15,528 bases of DNA from CAZWZG01 sp964638245 (GTDB taxonomy: Bacteria > Pseudomonadota > Alphaproteobacteria > Rhodobacterales > Rhodobacteraceae), in the NCBI GenBank assembly GCA_964638245.1, contig CAZWZG010000070.1:1-15528 (forward strand), read 5' to 3'. This document shows positions 1-6,652 of this stretch, in pieces. Each line of letters starts with the position of its first letter. Positions within the stretch are counted from its first letter, which is position 1. A program made the translations under genes and the position numbers. The notes under the pieces are model-generated. The model was given only the letters and a program-made list of their open reading frames with translations, did not search any database and was not told the DNA's origin.

Positions 1-1443
1 GCCAAGGGTCTTTCGATCGGTGGCAAATGGCGCAAAGCCTCGGGCGGGACATTCGAGGTGTTCAACCCGGCCAATGGCAAGGTCTGGTCAGAGGCGCCCG
101 ATGCCACTCGCGCTGATGCGGCGGCTGCGATTGCGGCGGCGTCTGAGGCACAGAAGTTATGGGCGGCATTGCCGTTTCACGAGCGGGCAAATCACCTTTT
201 GAAGGTCGCGGATGTCTTGGAAAAGCGGCGGCCCGACTTCGTGGCGGCCCTGACGTCGGAGTGCGGGGGCTGGATCCGCAAAGGCATGTTCGAGACAGGC
301 TACACGCCCAAGGTCTATCGCTCGGCAGCGGCTGCGGCCTACTTGCCCACTGGCGAAAACCTTGCCTCGGATCACAACAAGACCAGCATGGTGGAGCGCG
401 TTCCGTTGGGCGTGATCAGCGTCATCAGCCCGTGGAACGTGCCGCTCTTGTTGTCGAGCCGTGGTCTTGGCGTGGCGTTGGCGGTGGGGAACACGGTCGT
501 CCTAAAACCGTCTGAAGAAACGCCGATCACGGGCGGGTTGATGATCGCTGAAGTGTTCGAAGAGGCGGGGATGCCGCCCGGGGTCCTGAACGTCGTTACC
601 TGTTCGCGCGACAACGTGGCCGAGGTGGGCGATGAGCTGGTGGTGAATCCGCTTATCAAGGCGATAAGTTTTACTGGGTCGACCGCAGTCGGACGATCCA
701 TTGCTGCAACGGCGGGCGGGCTTTTGAAGAAGGCCTGCGTCGAATTGGGCGGCAAGGATAGCCTGCTGGTCCTTGATGATGCGGACATCGACCGCGCGGT
801 GCATGCGGCGCGCTTCGGGGCGTTTTTTCATCAGGGTCAGATCTGCATGTCCGCCGAAAAGATCATCGTCGACAAGTCGCTCGAGGACGTCTTCATGACG
901 AAGTTCATGGCGGCCACAAATGAGCTTGGGCTAGGCGATCCGGCGCAGGTGGAAAACCACATTGGCCCCATGATCAACGAAACACAGGCGACCAAGGTCG
1001 AAGCGCGTCTGACACAGGCGCGAGCAGATGGGATCACCGTCCATCGTGGCGGGTCACGTGATGGCCTTTACTTCGAGCCAACGATCATCACCGGCGTGAC
1101 ACCTGAAATGGAGATCTTCCATGAAGAGGTGTTTGGGCCCGTCGCCAATATCATGTTCGCGAGCGATGAGGACGAAGCCATCGCTCTGGCAAATAACTGC
1201 AAATACGGGTTGTCGGCGTCGGTCATGACCCGGGATGTTGAGCGTGGGCTTGCAGTCGCGCGCCGGATCGAAAGCGGCATGGCCCATGTCAACGACACCA
1301 CGATCTATGACGAGCCCACGGTGCCGTTTGGCGGCGTCAAGAACAGCGGACTGGGTCGCCACGGTGGGCGCTGGTCTGCGGAAACCTTCACCGAAACCCG
1401 CTGGTTCACGGTCGAGCGTGGTGGCCGGAAAACCCCGTTCTGA
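1..1443 (+). CDS. NAD(P)-dependent aldehyde dehydrogenase, 5' end outside window
   Basis: This gene encodes an aldehyde dehydrogenase that oxidises an aldehyde to the acid with NAD(P)+. The reading frame is open from base 1 and already shows the N-terminal family sequence (LSIGGKWRKASGG), so the true start lies upstream; the GTG at 58 is internal. About 480 residues are present, nearly the full family length of 480-500. Visible motifs are SPWNVPL with the oxyanion Asn, the cofactor motif FTGSTAVG, VELGGK with the general-base Glu (codon 742-744) and GQICMS with the nucleophilic Cys (codon 844-846), then EEVFGPV near the C-terminus. The FHQGQICMS context resembles benzaldehyde, vanillin and salicylaldehyde dehydrogenases, so an aromatic aldehyde substrate is plausible but unproven. 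The stop codon is 11 nt from the next gene, which implies one transcript. Confidence 0.93.
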   Translation, partial: AKGLSIGGKWRKASGGTFEVFNPANGKVWSEAPDATRADAAAAIAAASEAQKLWAALPFHERANHLLKVADVLEKRRPDFVAALTSECGGWIRKGMFETGYTPKVYRSAAAAAYLPTGENLASDHNKTSMVERVPLGVISVISPWNVPLLLSSRGLGVALAVGNTVVLKPSEETPITGGLMIAEVFEEAGMPPGVLNVVTCSRDNVAEVGDELVVNPLIKAISFTGSTAVGRSIAATAGGLLKKACVELGGKDSLLVLDDADIDRAVHAARFGAFFHQGQICMSAEKIIVDKSLEDVFMTKFMAATNELGLGDPAQVENHIGPMINETQATKVEARLTQARADGITVHRGGSRDGLYFEPTIITGVTPEMEIFHEEVFGPVANIMFASDEDEAIALANNCKYGLSASVMTRDVERGLAVARRIESGMAHVNDTTIYDEPTVPFGGVKNSGLGRHGGRWSAETFTETRWFTVERGGRKTPF

Positions 1444-1454
1444 GGAGCACTGCA

Positions 1455-2075
1455 ATGGCCTACGATGAAGACAAGCTGCTCCTGCGGGAGTTGATCGACA
1501 ATTGGGCGATCTGGCGGGACGCCGGGTTCTGGGACAAGTTCCGCACCGTTTGGCACGACGACGGGCGCATGATGGCGACCTGGACCCAAGGGTTGGCGGA
1601 CGAGTTCATCGCGATGAACAAGGAAGGCTGGGCCAAGGGCGTTTCGATCCTGCATTTCCTTGGGGGCTTCAATGCCGAGATCAATGGTAATCGGGCCATT
1701 ACCCAGACAAAGATGACCATCTCTCAACGTGCTGAAGTCCATGGCGTGCTTGTCGATGTGGTCTGCACCGGGCGGTTCTACGACTTTCTGGAAAAGCGCG
1801 ATGGGGCTTGGGGCATGTGCCTGCGTCAGCCGATCTATGAAAAAGACCGTATGGATCCGGTGATGCCGGGGCAGGGGATCAAACTGGACCCCGAAATCCT
1901 TGAAGCCTTTCCGGTCGGCTACCGGCATCTCGCCTATCTCCAGTCCCAAATTGGCTATCCGGTCAAAAAGGACATGCCAGGGATCAAGGGCCCGGAAGTT
2001 GATGTGCTTTATGCCACGGGTAAGGCGTGGCTCGCGGGCGAACAGATCAGCTGGGCTGGCCACAGCTGGGGCTAA
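1455..2075 (+). CDS. NTF2-like / SnoaL-like domain protein
   Basis: A 206-residue cytoplasmic protein whose first 140 residues or so fit the NTF2/SnoaL cone fold. It has an N-terminal helix (ELIDNWAIWRDAGFWDKF), then a WHDDGRMMATW strand typical of the family, and later alternating strands ending near GRFYDFLEKRDGAWGM. The family holds small polyketide cyclases, ring-hydroxylating dioxygenase beta subunits, dehydratases and hydrolases, so the reaction cannot be named. The C-terminal 60 residues or so extend past the fold. A Shine-Dalgarno GAGGAG overlaps the stop codon of the aldehyde dehydrogenase upstream, and the ATG lies 11 nt after that stop, so the two are probably co-expressed and may act on related substrates. 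No signal peptide is seen. Confidence 0.85.
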   Translation: MAYDEDKLLLRELIDNWAIWRDAGFWDKFRTVWHDDGRMMATWTQGLADEFIAMNKEGWAKGVSILHFLGGFNAEINGNRAITQTKMTISQRAEVHGVLVDVVCTGRFYDFLEKRDGAWGMCLRQPIYEKDRMDPVMPGQGIKLDPEILEAFPVGYRHLAYLQSQIGYPVKKDMPGIKGPEVDVLYATGKAWLAGEQISWAGHSWG

Positions 2076-2127
2076 GACGCGGATCGGCCAACTGGCGGGC
2101 GATTGCTGCGGGGTATAGGGAGGGGGC

Positions 2128-3318
2128 ATGAACCTTTCCGCGCTGACGTCCCGTGATTTCTGTATTTACCTGATCGGCAACGTTTTTGCGCTGAATGCGC
2201 TATGGATGCAGCGGCTGACCATTGGATGGCTGGCGTGGAACCTGACGGGGTCTGCCAGTTACGTGGGTCTGGTGGCGTTTGTGAACTTCGCGCCAACTGT
2301 CGTGGCTGGACCGTTCTTTGGCGTACTGGTCGATCGCATCCGGATACGGCGCGCGGCGATGATCACGCAGGGCTTTCTTTGCGCGTTGGCGCTCTTGCTC
2401 TTTGCCAGCCATGCGATGGGGGTTTTGGGGCCCGTTTTGCTGGCGGTTGTCTCAGGCCTGTTGGGCATGGCGATGGCGGCGCACCATCCGATCCGCATGT
2501 CGCTGGCGCCGCGCCTTGTTGAGCGGGGTGACATCGCGTCTGTCGTGAGCCTGACGGCAATCAACTTCAACCTGGCGCGGCTGAGTGGGCCGGCTTTGGG
2601 CGGCTGGATGATTGCAAGCTTCGGGATCGGCGCGTCGTTGATGACGCAAGCGATCTTCTACCTTCCGTTCATCTTGGCGTTGTCGTTTCTCAATCCGCGA
2701 GAGACGGACCCGAAAGGCGATAAGGCGCCATTCTTGAAAGAAATGGCGATTGGCATCCGGCATGTTCTGGGCTCGTCTCTTATCCGCAGCGCGATTGTCG
2801 TCACGGGCGCTGGCGCGTTCATTTCGCGGGGCGTTCTGGAGATCCTGCCGGTGATCGCGGACGGTGTGTTTGATCGCGGAGCCACAGGGCTTGGCCTGTT
2901 GACCGCGGCGGCGGGTCTGGGCGCGCTGATTGCCGGGATTGCCAAGGCAGCGATGAGGACGCAGGCGCCAGGCCGGTTGCCACGGTTGGCATTGGCGTCC
3001 GCACTCGTTGGGTTGATGTTGGTGCCATTAGTCGGACTCTCGCAGATCTGGGTTTTAACCCTTGGTTTGATCAGTGGTCTTGGGTTTGCAACGACGATGA
3101 CAGGGATTTCGATGCAAACCGCCATTCAGGTTGATCTGGCCGATGATATGCGGGGGCGTGTGATGAGCCTTTGGGTACTGGTCGGGGTCGGTGCGGCCGC
3201 AACGGGTGCCGTGTTTCTTGGGGCGCTGACCGATCTGGTTGGGCTTGGTATTGGCCTCGGGCTCGTCGGGGCGAGCGGGGTCGTTTTGCTGGGGCTCTTC
3301 GTGCGCCGGATCTGGTAA
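2128..3318 (+). CDS. MFS transporter (EntS/MFS_3-like exporter)
   Basis: A 396-residue inner-membrane protein with about 12 hydrophobic segments, the size usual for the major facilitator superfamily. The loop between helices 2 and 3 carries the MFS signature GVLVDRIRIRR (residues 65-75, matching G-x-L-x-D-R-x-x-R-R). The N-terminus (LTSRDFCIYLIGN, followed by WMQRLTIGWLAW) resembles the MFS_3/enterobactin-exporter branch, often annotated as efflux pumps. The substrate is unknown. A strong purine-rich ribosome-binding site (GGGAGGGGG) precedes the ATG, which lies 52 nt after the NTF2-like gene, so it is probably the last gene of that operon. Its stop is 8 nt from the stop of the convergent sensor kinase gene, leaving no room for a separate terminator. 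Confidence 0.9.
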   Translation: MNLSALTSRDFCIYLIGNVFALNALWMQRLTIGWLAWNLTGSASYVGLVAFVNFAPTVVAGPFFGVLVDRIRIRRAAMITQGFLCALALLLFASHAMGVLGPVLLAVVSGLLGMAMAAHHPIRMSLAPRLVERGDIASVVSLTAINFNLARLSGPALGGWMIASFGIGASLMTQAIFYLPFILALSFLNPRETDPKGDKAPFLKEMAIGIRHVLGSSLIRSAIVVTGAGAFISRGVLEILPVIADGVFDRGATGLGLLTAAAGLGALIAGIAKAAMRTQAPGRLPRLALASALVGLMLVPLVGLSQIWVLTLGLISGLGFATTMTGISMQTAIQVDLADDMRGRVMSLWVLVGVGAAATGAVFLGALTDLVGLGIGLGLVGASGVVLLGLFVRRIW

Positions 3319-3326
3319 CGGGCGCT

Positions 3327-4691
3327 TCAGCCTGCGCGTGGCAAAATCAGACGCGCGATAAGGCCGGGCGATCCGTTTTGCAGGTCCAATGTACCGCCAT
3401 GGCCTTGCGCCACGGCTTCGACGATCGAAACCCCCAATCCGCTGCCCGCCCCGCCGCCGGCTTGTGTGAAGCGCTCACGCAAGTTCGGCAGTTCGGCTTC
3501 GGCCACGCCCACACCGTCATCGCGAACGCTGAGGATCAGGTTTCGAGCGTCTTGAGCCGCTGAGATCTCGATCTTGGTCAAGGCGTCACCGCCATGGACC
3601 AGCGCGTTCTGTACAAGGTTTCGGATCGCCTCCATCAGCATGAGCTGGTCGCCGACATAGGGAAGATCACCCGCCCCGTAGTTGACCTCTAGCTGTACGC
3701 CTTGGCGCAGGCGTGGGCGCATGTCGGCGACGAGTGACGAGAGCGCCTCGGCCAAGTCAAATGGCGCTTTCGATGCATCAGGGCTGATCGCCTTGGCACG
3801 TTCCATCAACAGCAGCTTGGCGCTCAGGTCGGCGGTCGCGTTGGCGGCATCCACAAGGTCGGCGGAACGGCGTTTGGCTTCTTCAAACGTAGGCGCGGCT
3901 TCTGTTGCCTGCGCCAACGCGAGGACGCCCGCAATAGGATTGCGCAACTGGTGCGCGGCGTTCGAGATGAAGTCGTTCTGCGCGTTCATGGATTGTGAAA
4001 CCTGCTGAAACAGCCGGTTCAGGGTTTGCACAATGCCGCTGACTTCGGTGGGTACAGCGCGGCGGATCGGGTTCAATTCGTCGCTGGAGCGCTGCGCGAT
4101 CGCTTCTTCGAGGTTGAGCAGCGGACGCAGACCAATCCGGATGCCGAACCAAACCACAAACGAAAGAGCGGCAATCAGGCCGGTAATGACGATAGCGGTG
4201 CGTGCGATCAGATCGCGCACAAACGCTTCGCGTACCGCCGTGTCCTGCCACACGGTCGTGGTGAACGTGCCGCTGAACCCTTCGATCTCGGTAATGGTCT
4301 GGAGCCGGACACCCGACACACTGCGCCCCAGGTAGGTCGCGTTGAAGTAGCTTGGGTCGGTCTGGAACGTGTTCGCGAGCGGGATCCCGACCGGTGGCGT
4401 GGCGTAACCAGCAACGATGACCCCATCGGGAGCATAGACATGGTAGAACACCTGCCCGCCTGACGTATCCGCAAGGATGTCCCGAGTTCGTGCCGACAAA
4501 GCGTCGCCGTCCGAGATCGCCACGTCGCCCGCGACAGCGAGGGCGGCTGACAAAAGGCTGCGGCTGAAAACCTCGGCAGCGGTCTGACGCGCATTGTTCA
4601 GCTGCCAAAGGCCGGCTGCGATCGCTATCAAAAGGATCGGCACCAGGATGATGAGCGTCAGCCGCGTTCTGAGGGAAGCGGCGCGCCTCAT
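3327..4691 (-). CDS. tctE: Sensor histidine kinase, TctE-like
   Basis: A 454-residue membrane sensor kinase. Domain order is a first transmembrane helix (about 10-29), an extracytoplasmic sensor segment (about 30-162), a second helix (about 164-186), a HAMP-like linker, a HisKA domain with the H-box SNAAHQLRNPIAG (phospho-accepting His247) and a HATPase domain with N-box RNLVQNALVHG (Asn358, Asn362), G1 box DDGVG (391-395) and G2 box GSGLG (416-420). All catalytic boxes are intact. The layout matches TctE-type kinases (2CSK_N sensor domain) that respond to extracytoplasmic tricarboxylates. It overlaps the response regulator gene upstream by ATGA, so the pair is translationally coupled. The divergent neighbour encodes a TctC-type binding protein, which supports control of tricarboxylate uptake. 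The exact ligand is unknown. Confidence 0.92.
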   Translation of the reverse strand: MRRAASLRTRLTLIILVPILLIAIAAGLWQLNNARQTAAEVFSRSLLSAALAVAGDVAISDGDALSARTRDILADTSGGQVFYHVYAPDGVIVAGYATPPVGIPLANTFQTDPSYFNATYLGRSVSGVRLQTITEIEGFSGTFTTTVWQDTAVREAFVRDLIARTAIVITGLIAALSFVVWFGIRIGLRPLLNLEEAIAQRSSDELNPIRRAVPTEVSGIVQTLNRLFQQVSQSMNAQNDFISNAAHQLRNPIAGVLALAQATEAAPTFEEAKRRSADLVDAANATADLSAKLLLMERAKAISPDASKAPFDLAEALSSLVADMRPRLRQGVQLEVNYGAGDLPYVGDQLMLMEAIRNLVQNALVHGGDALTKIEISAAQDARNLILSVRDDGVGVAEAELPNLRERFTQAGGGAGSGLGVSIVEAVAQGHGGTLDLQNGSPGLIARLILPRAG

Positions 4692-5359
4692 TCCTCGCTT
4701 TCTTTCAAGGCATATCCGATGCCGCGCAGGGCCTTGATACCAACCCCGTATTCGGCCAGCCGTTTGCGCAGGCGCGAGGCATAGACCTCGACCACTTTCT
4801 CCTCACTGGCGCTTCCGGTGCCGTACATCTGATCCAGAAGGCGGTCTTTGGACACTGGTGTTCCGGCAGCTTCGGCCAAGACGATCAGCATTGTCAGTTC
4901 GCGTCGTGGGATCTCGACCGGGCCATCGGGCCCGTTGAGTTGCGGCGTTTCGACGTCCAGCGTCAGTGGCCCGATGTTTAGCGTCCGGCGCGGGGCGATC
5001 GCGCGACGTCGCGCAAGGGCGCGGATACGGGCCGCCAATTCATCCATGTCGAACGGTTTCACAAGGTAGTCGTCGGCGCCCGCATCAAGCCCGGCGACCC
5101 GGTCGTCCGTTGTTGAGCGCGCCGTCAGCAAAATGACCGGGCGCGGGTCGGAGCGTTTTCGCATAGCGTTGAGGATCTCCAATCCGTCTCGCCCCGGCAG
5201 GTTGATGTCCAGGATGACCAGATCGCAGCTTTCTCCGCGCAAAAAAGCATCCGCTGCATCGCCGTTGGCAAGCGCATCCACAGCATGGCCTTCGTCCGAC
5301 AGACGGTACGAGATCCCCTTGCGCAGTGCGTCATTGTCTTCGACGACCAGAATATGCAT
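4688..5359 (-). CDS. tctD: OmpR-family response regulator, TctD-like
   Basis: A 223-residue transcription factor with a receiver domain (1-115) and a winged-helix DNA-binding domain (about 125-220). The receiver shows the acidic pocket Glu7/Asp8, phospho-acceptor Asp51 in LVILDINLPG, Thr79 in LLTARS and Lys101 in LVKPFD. The C-terminal domain carries PRRELTMLIVL and VEVYASRLRKRL, as in OmpR-type effectors. I chose the ATG at 5357-5359 because the protein then begins MHILVVEDND, the usual receiver start. The frame stays open upstream to 5647, but that part runs antisense to the 5' end of the tctC gene and has no family similarity. The ribosome-binding site is weak. It forms a pair with the overlapping kinase and probably binds the intergenic dyads to regulate tctC and itself (inference). 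Confidence 0.93.
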   Translation of the reverse strand: MHILVVEDNDALRKGISYRLSDEGHAVDALANGDAADAFLRGESCDLVILDINLPGRDGLEILNAMRKRSDPRPVILLTARSTTDDRVAGLDAGADDYLVKPFDMDELAARIRALARRRAIAPRRTLNIGPLTLDVETPQLNGPDGPVEIPRRELTMLIVLAEAAGTPVSKDRLLDQMYGTGSASEEKVVEVYASRLRKRLAEYGVGIKALRGIGYALKESEE

Positions 5360-5378
5360 TGCCCGATTTTTGCGCTGA

Positions 5379-5400
5379 TGAAGGCTTGGTGCAAGCTTCA
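5379..5400. promoter_or_regulatory. Inverted repeat upstream of tctD (possible operator)
   Basis: The arms TGAAgGCTTG and CAAGCTTCA flank a 3-nt GTG centre, giving 9 paired bases per arm with one unpaired G. The dyad lies 20 nt upstream of the tctD ATG in the divergent tctD/tctC interval. A weak possible sigma70-type promoter for tctC (TTGGTG at 5386, TATTGA at 5408, spacer 16) overlaps it. An autoregulatory or activator site for TctD is a reasonable inference, but nothing here identifies the binding protein. Confidence 0.4.
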
Positions 5401-5420
5401 TAGGCCATATTGAAACGCGA

Positions 5421-5441
5421 AATCCGGGAATCACTCGGATT
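5421..5441. promoter_or_regulatory. Dyad AATCCG-N9-CGGATT in the tctD/tctC control region
   Basis: Two perfect 6-nt inverted arms (5421-5426 and 5436-5441) are separated by 9 nt, so their centres are 15 nt apart. The site lies 46 nt upstream of the tctC start, a position suited to an activator or repressor site or to a 5'-leader structure. It is a short repeat and could be chance. OmpR-type regulators more often bind direct repeats, so assignment to TctD is tentative. Confidence 0.3.
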
Positions 5442-5486
5442 GGGAACGCATCGGGCGGCAAACGTCCGAATATGGGAGGAAAACAT

Positions 5487-6587
5487 ATGACCATGAAAAC
5501 CACGCTTGGCGTGGCCGTAAGCATTGCCGCGGCCGCGACCTTCGCAACAAACGCAAACGCAGGTGGCCACGGCATCGACCTGACCGGCAAGACCGTCGAA
5601 TGGGTAATCCCGTTCTCGGAAACCGGCGGTTCGGCCAAATGGGCCAACTTCTACGCACCGCTTCTGAGCGAAGCGCTGCCGGGCGAGCCGACAGTCGTCG
5701 TCAAGTTCATGCCGGGCGCAGGCTCGACCAAGGGCGCCAACTGGTTCCAAGAGCAGCAGTACGAAGACGGCACGCTGATCTTTGGCTCTTCGGGCTCGAC
5801 GCAGTTCCCCTACCTTCTGGGCGATCCGCGCGTGCGCTATGAGTACAACGACTGGAACGTCGTTCTGGCGTCCGGCACGGGTGGTGTCGCCTACCTGACA
5901 CCTGAACTGGCTGGCATGATGGACGGTCTGGACGCATCCGCGCTTCAGGGCACGGACTTCATCTATGGTTCTCAGGGCGCCACGCGTCTTGACCTTGTCC
6001 CGCTTCTGGCTTGGGAAATGCTGGGTCTGAACGTTGAGCCGGTCTTCGGCATCAAAGGCCGCGGTGATGGCCGCCTGATGTTCGAGCGCGGCGAAGCCAA
6101 CATCGACTACCAGACGTCCTCTTCCTACTTGTCGGGTGTAACGCCTTTGGTGGAAGCTGGTGACGCTGTTCCGATGATGAGCTGGGGTGCTCTGGACGAT
6201 GCCGGTAACATCGTTCGTGACCCGACCTTCCCGGACATGCCGACGTTCAAGGAAGTCTGTGAAGCCACGCCGTCCTGCGAGACGAGCGGCGAGCAGTGGG
6301 AAGCCTGGAAAGCCTTCTTCGTTGCCGGTTTCCCGGCCCAGAAGATGGTCTTCCTGCCGGCTGGCGCATCCAACGATGCAATGGTCACCTACACGGCCGC
6401 CTTTGAAGCCATCAAGGCGCGTCCTGACTTTGCCGAAATCTCGGCCGGTCGTCTTGGCGTCTACCCGCAGATGACGGGTGGCGCAGCAACAGGCGCGCTC
6501 AACAGCGCAACCGAAGTGCCTGAAGCCGCAAAAGCCTTCGTGGTTGGCTGGCTCAAAGACCGCTACGGCGTGTCGCTTGACGGCTAA
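5487..6587 (+). CDS. tctC: Periplasmic tricarboxylate-binding protein, TctC/Bug family
   Basis: Extracytoplasmic substrate-binding protein of a tripartite tricarboxylate transporter; it would capture an organic acid in the periplasm and deliver it to the TctA/TctB permease. The ATG at 5487 is chosen because GGGAGGA sits 6 nt upstream; an ATG at 5472 would put that site inside the coding region. The 366-residue precursor starts MTMKTTLGVAV with a signal peptide of about 25 residues, probable cleavage after ANA before GGHGID. The mature protein has the family pattern WVIPFSETGGSAKWA and FMPGAGSTKGANW near the N-terminus. It is longer than typical Bug proteins (about 320) and carries Cys258 and Cys264, which could form a disulfide. 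Codon use is strongly C-rich and differs from its neighbours, consistent with high expression. Confidence 0.92.
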   Translation: MTMKTTLGVAVSIAAAATFATNANAGGHGIDLTGKTVEWVIPFSETGGSAKWANFYAPLLSEALPGEPTVVVKFMPGAGSTKGANWFQEQQYEDGTLIFGSSGSTQFPYLLGDPRVRYEYNDWNVVLASGTGGVAYLTPELAGMMDGLDASALQGTDFIYGSQGATRLDLVPLLAWEMLGLNVEPVFGIKGRGDGRLMFERGEANIDYQTSSSYLSGVTPLVEAGDAVPMMSWGALDDAGNIVRDPTFPDMPTFKEVCEATPSCETSGEQWEAWKAFFVAGFPAQKMVFLPAGASNDAMVTYTAAFEAIKARPDFAEISAGRLGVYPQMTGGAATGALNSATEVPEAAKAFVVGWLKDRYGVSLDG

Positions 6588-6596
6588 ATAGCCTTC

Positions 6597-6625
6597 GCTC
6601 CGGCGGCCTTTGGTGCCGCCGGAGC
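6597..6625 (+). terminator. Perfect 11-bp hairpin between tctC and tctA-tctB
   Basis: The arms GCTCCGGCGGC (6597-6607) and GCCGCCGGAGC (6615-6625) pair perfectly around a 7-nt loop CTTTGGT, 9 nt after the tctC stop. A pyrimidine-rich tract with short T runs follows, but not a full U-run. It is best read as a partial terminator or an mRNA-stabilising stem that keeps binding-protein transcript in excess over permease transcript, a layout known for binding-protein transporter operons. Confidence 0.75.
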
Positions 6626-6652
6626 ACCTTTCCCCTTTCGAAAGCAAGACCT

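Noticed and set aside
1305..2129. A 274-codon minus-strand open frame opposite the NTF2-like gene
   Set aside because: No recognisable domain; the plus-strand gene has a ribosome-binding site and family similarity.
5472..5486. ATG at 5472 as the start of tctC
   Set aside because: The ribosome-binding site GGGAGGA would then lie within the coding sequence; ATG 5487 has ideal spacing and a cleaner signal peptide.
5360..5647. Upstream extension of the response regulator by 96 residues
   Set aside because: The receiver domain starts exactly at MHILVVEDND, and the extra part is antisense to the start of tctC with no family match.
5331..6647. A 438-codon minus-strand open frame opposite tctC
   Set aside because: It is the mirror of a codon-biased gene, shows no domain, and would overlap the tctD gene and the control region.
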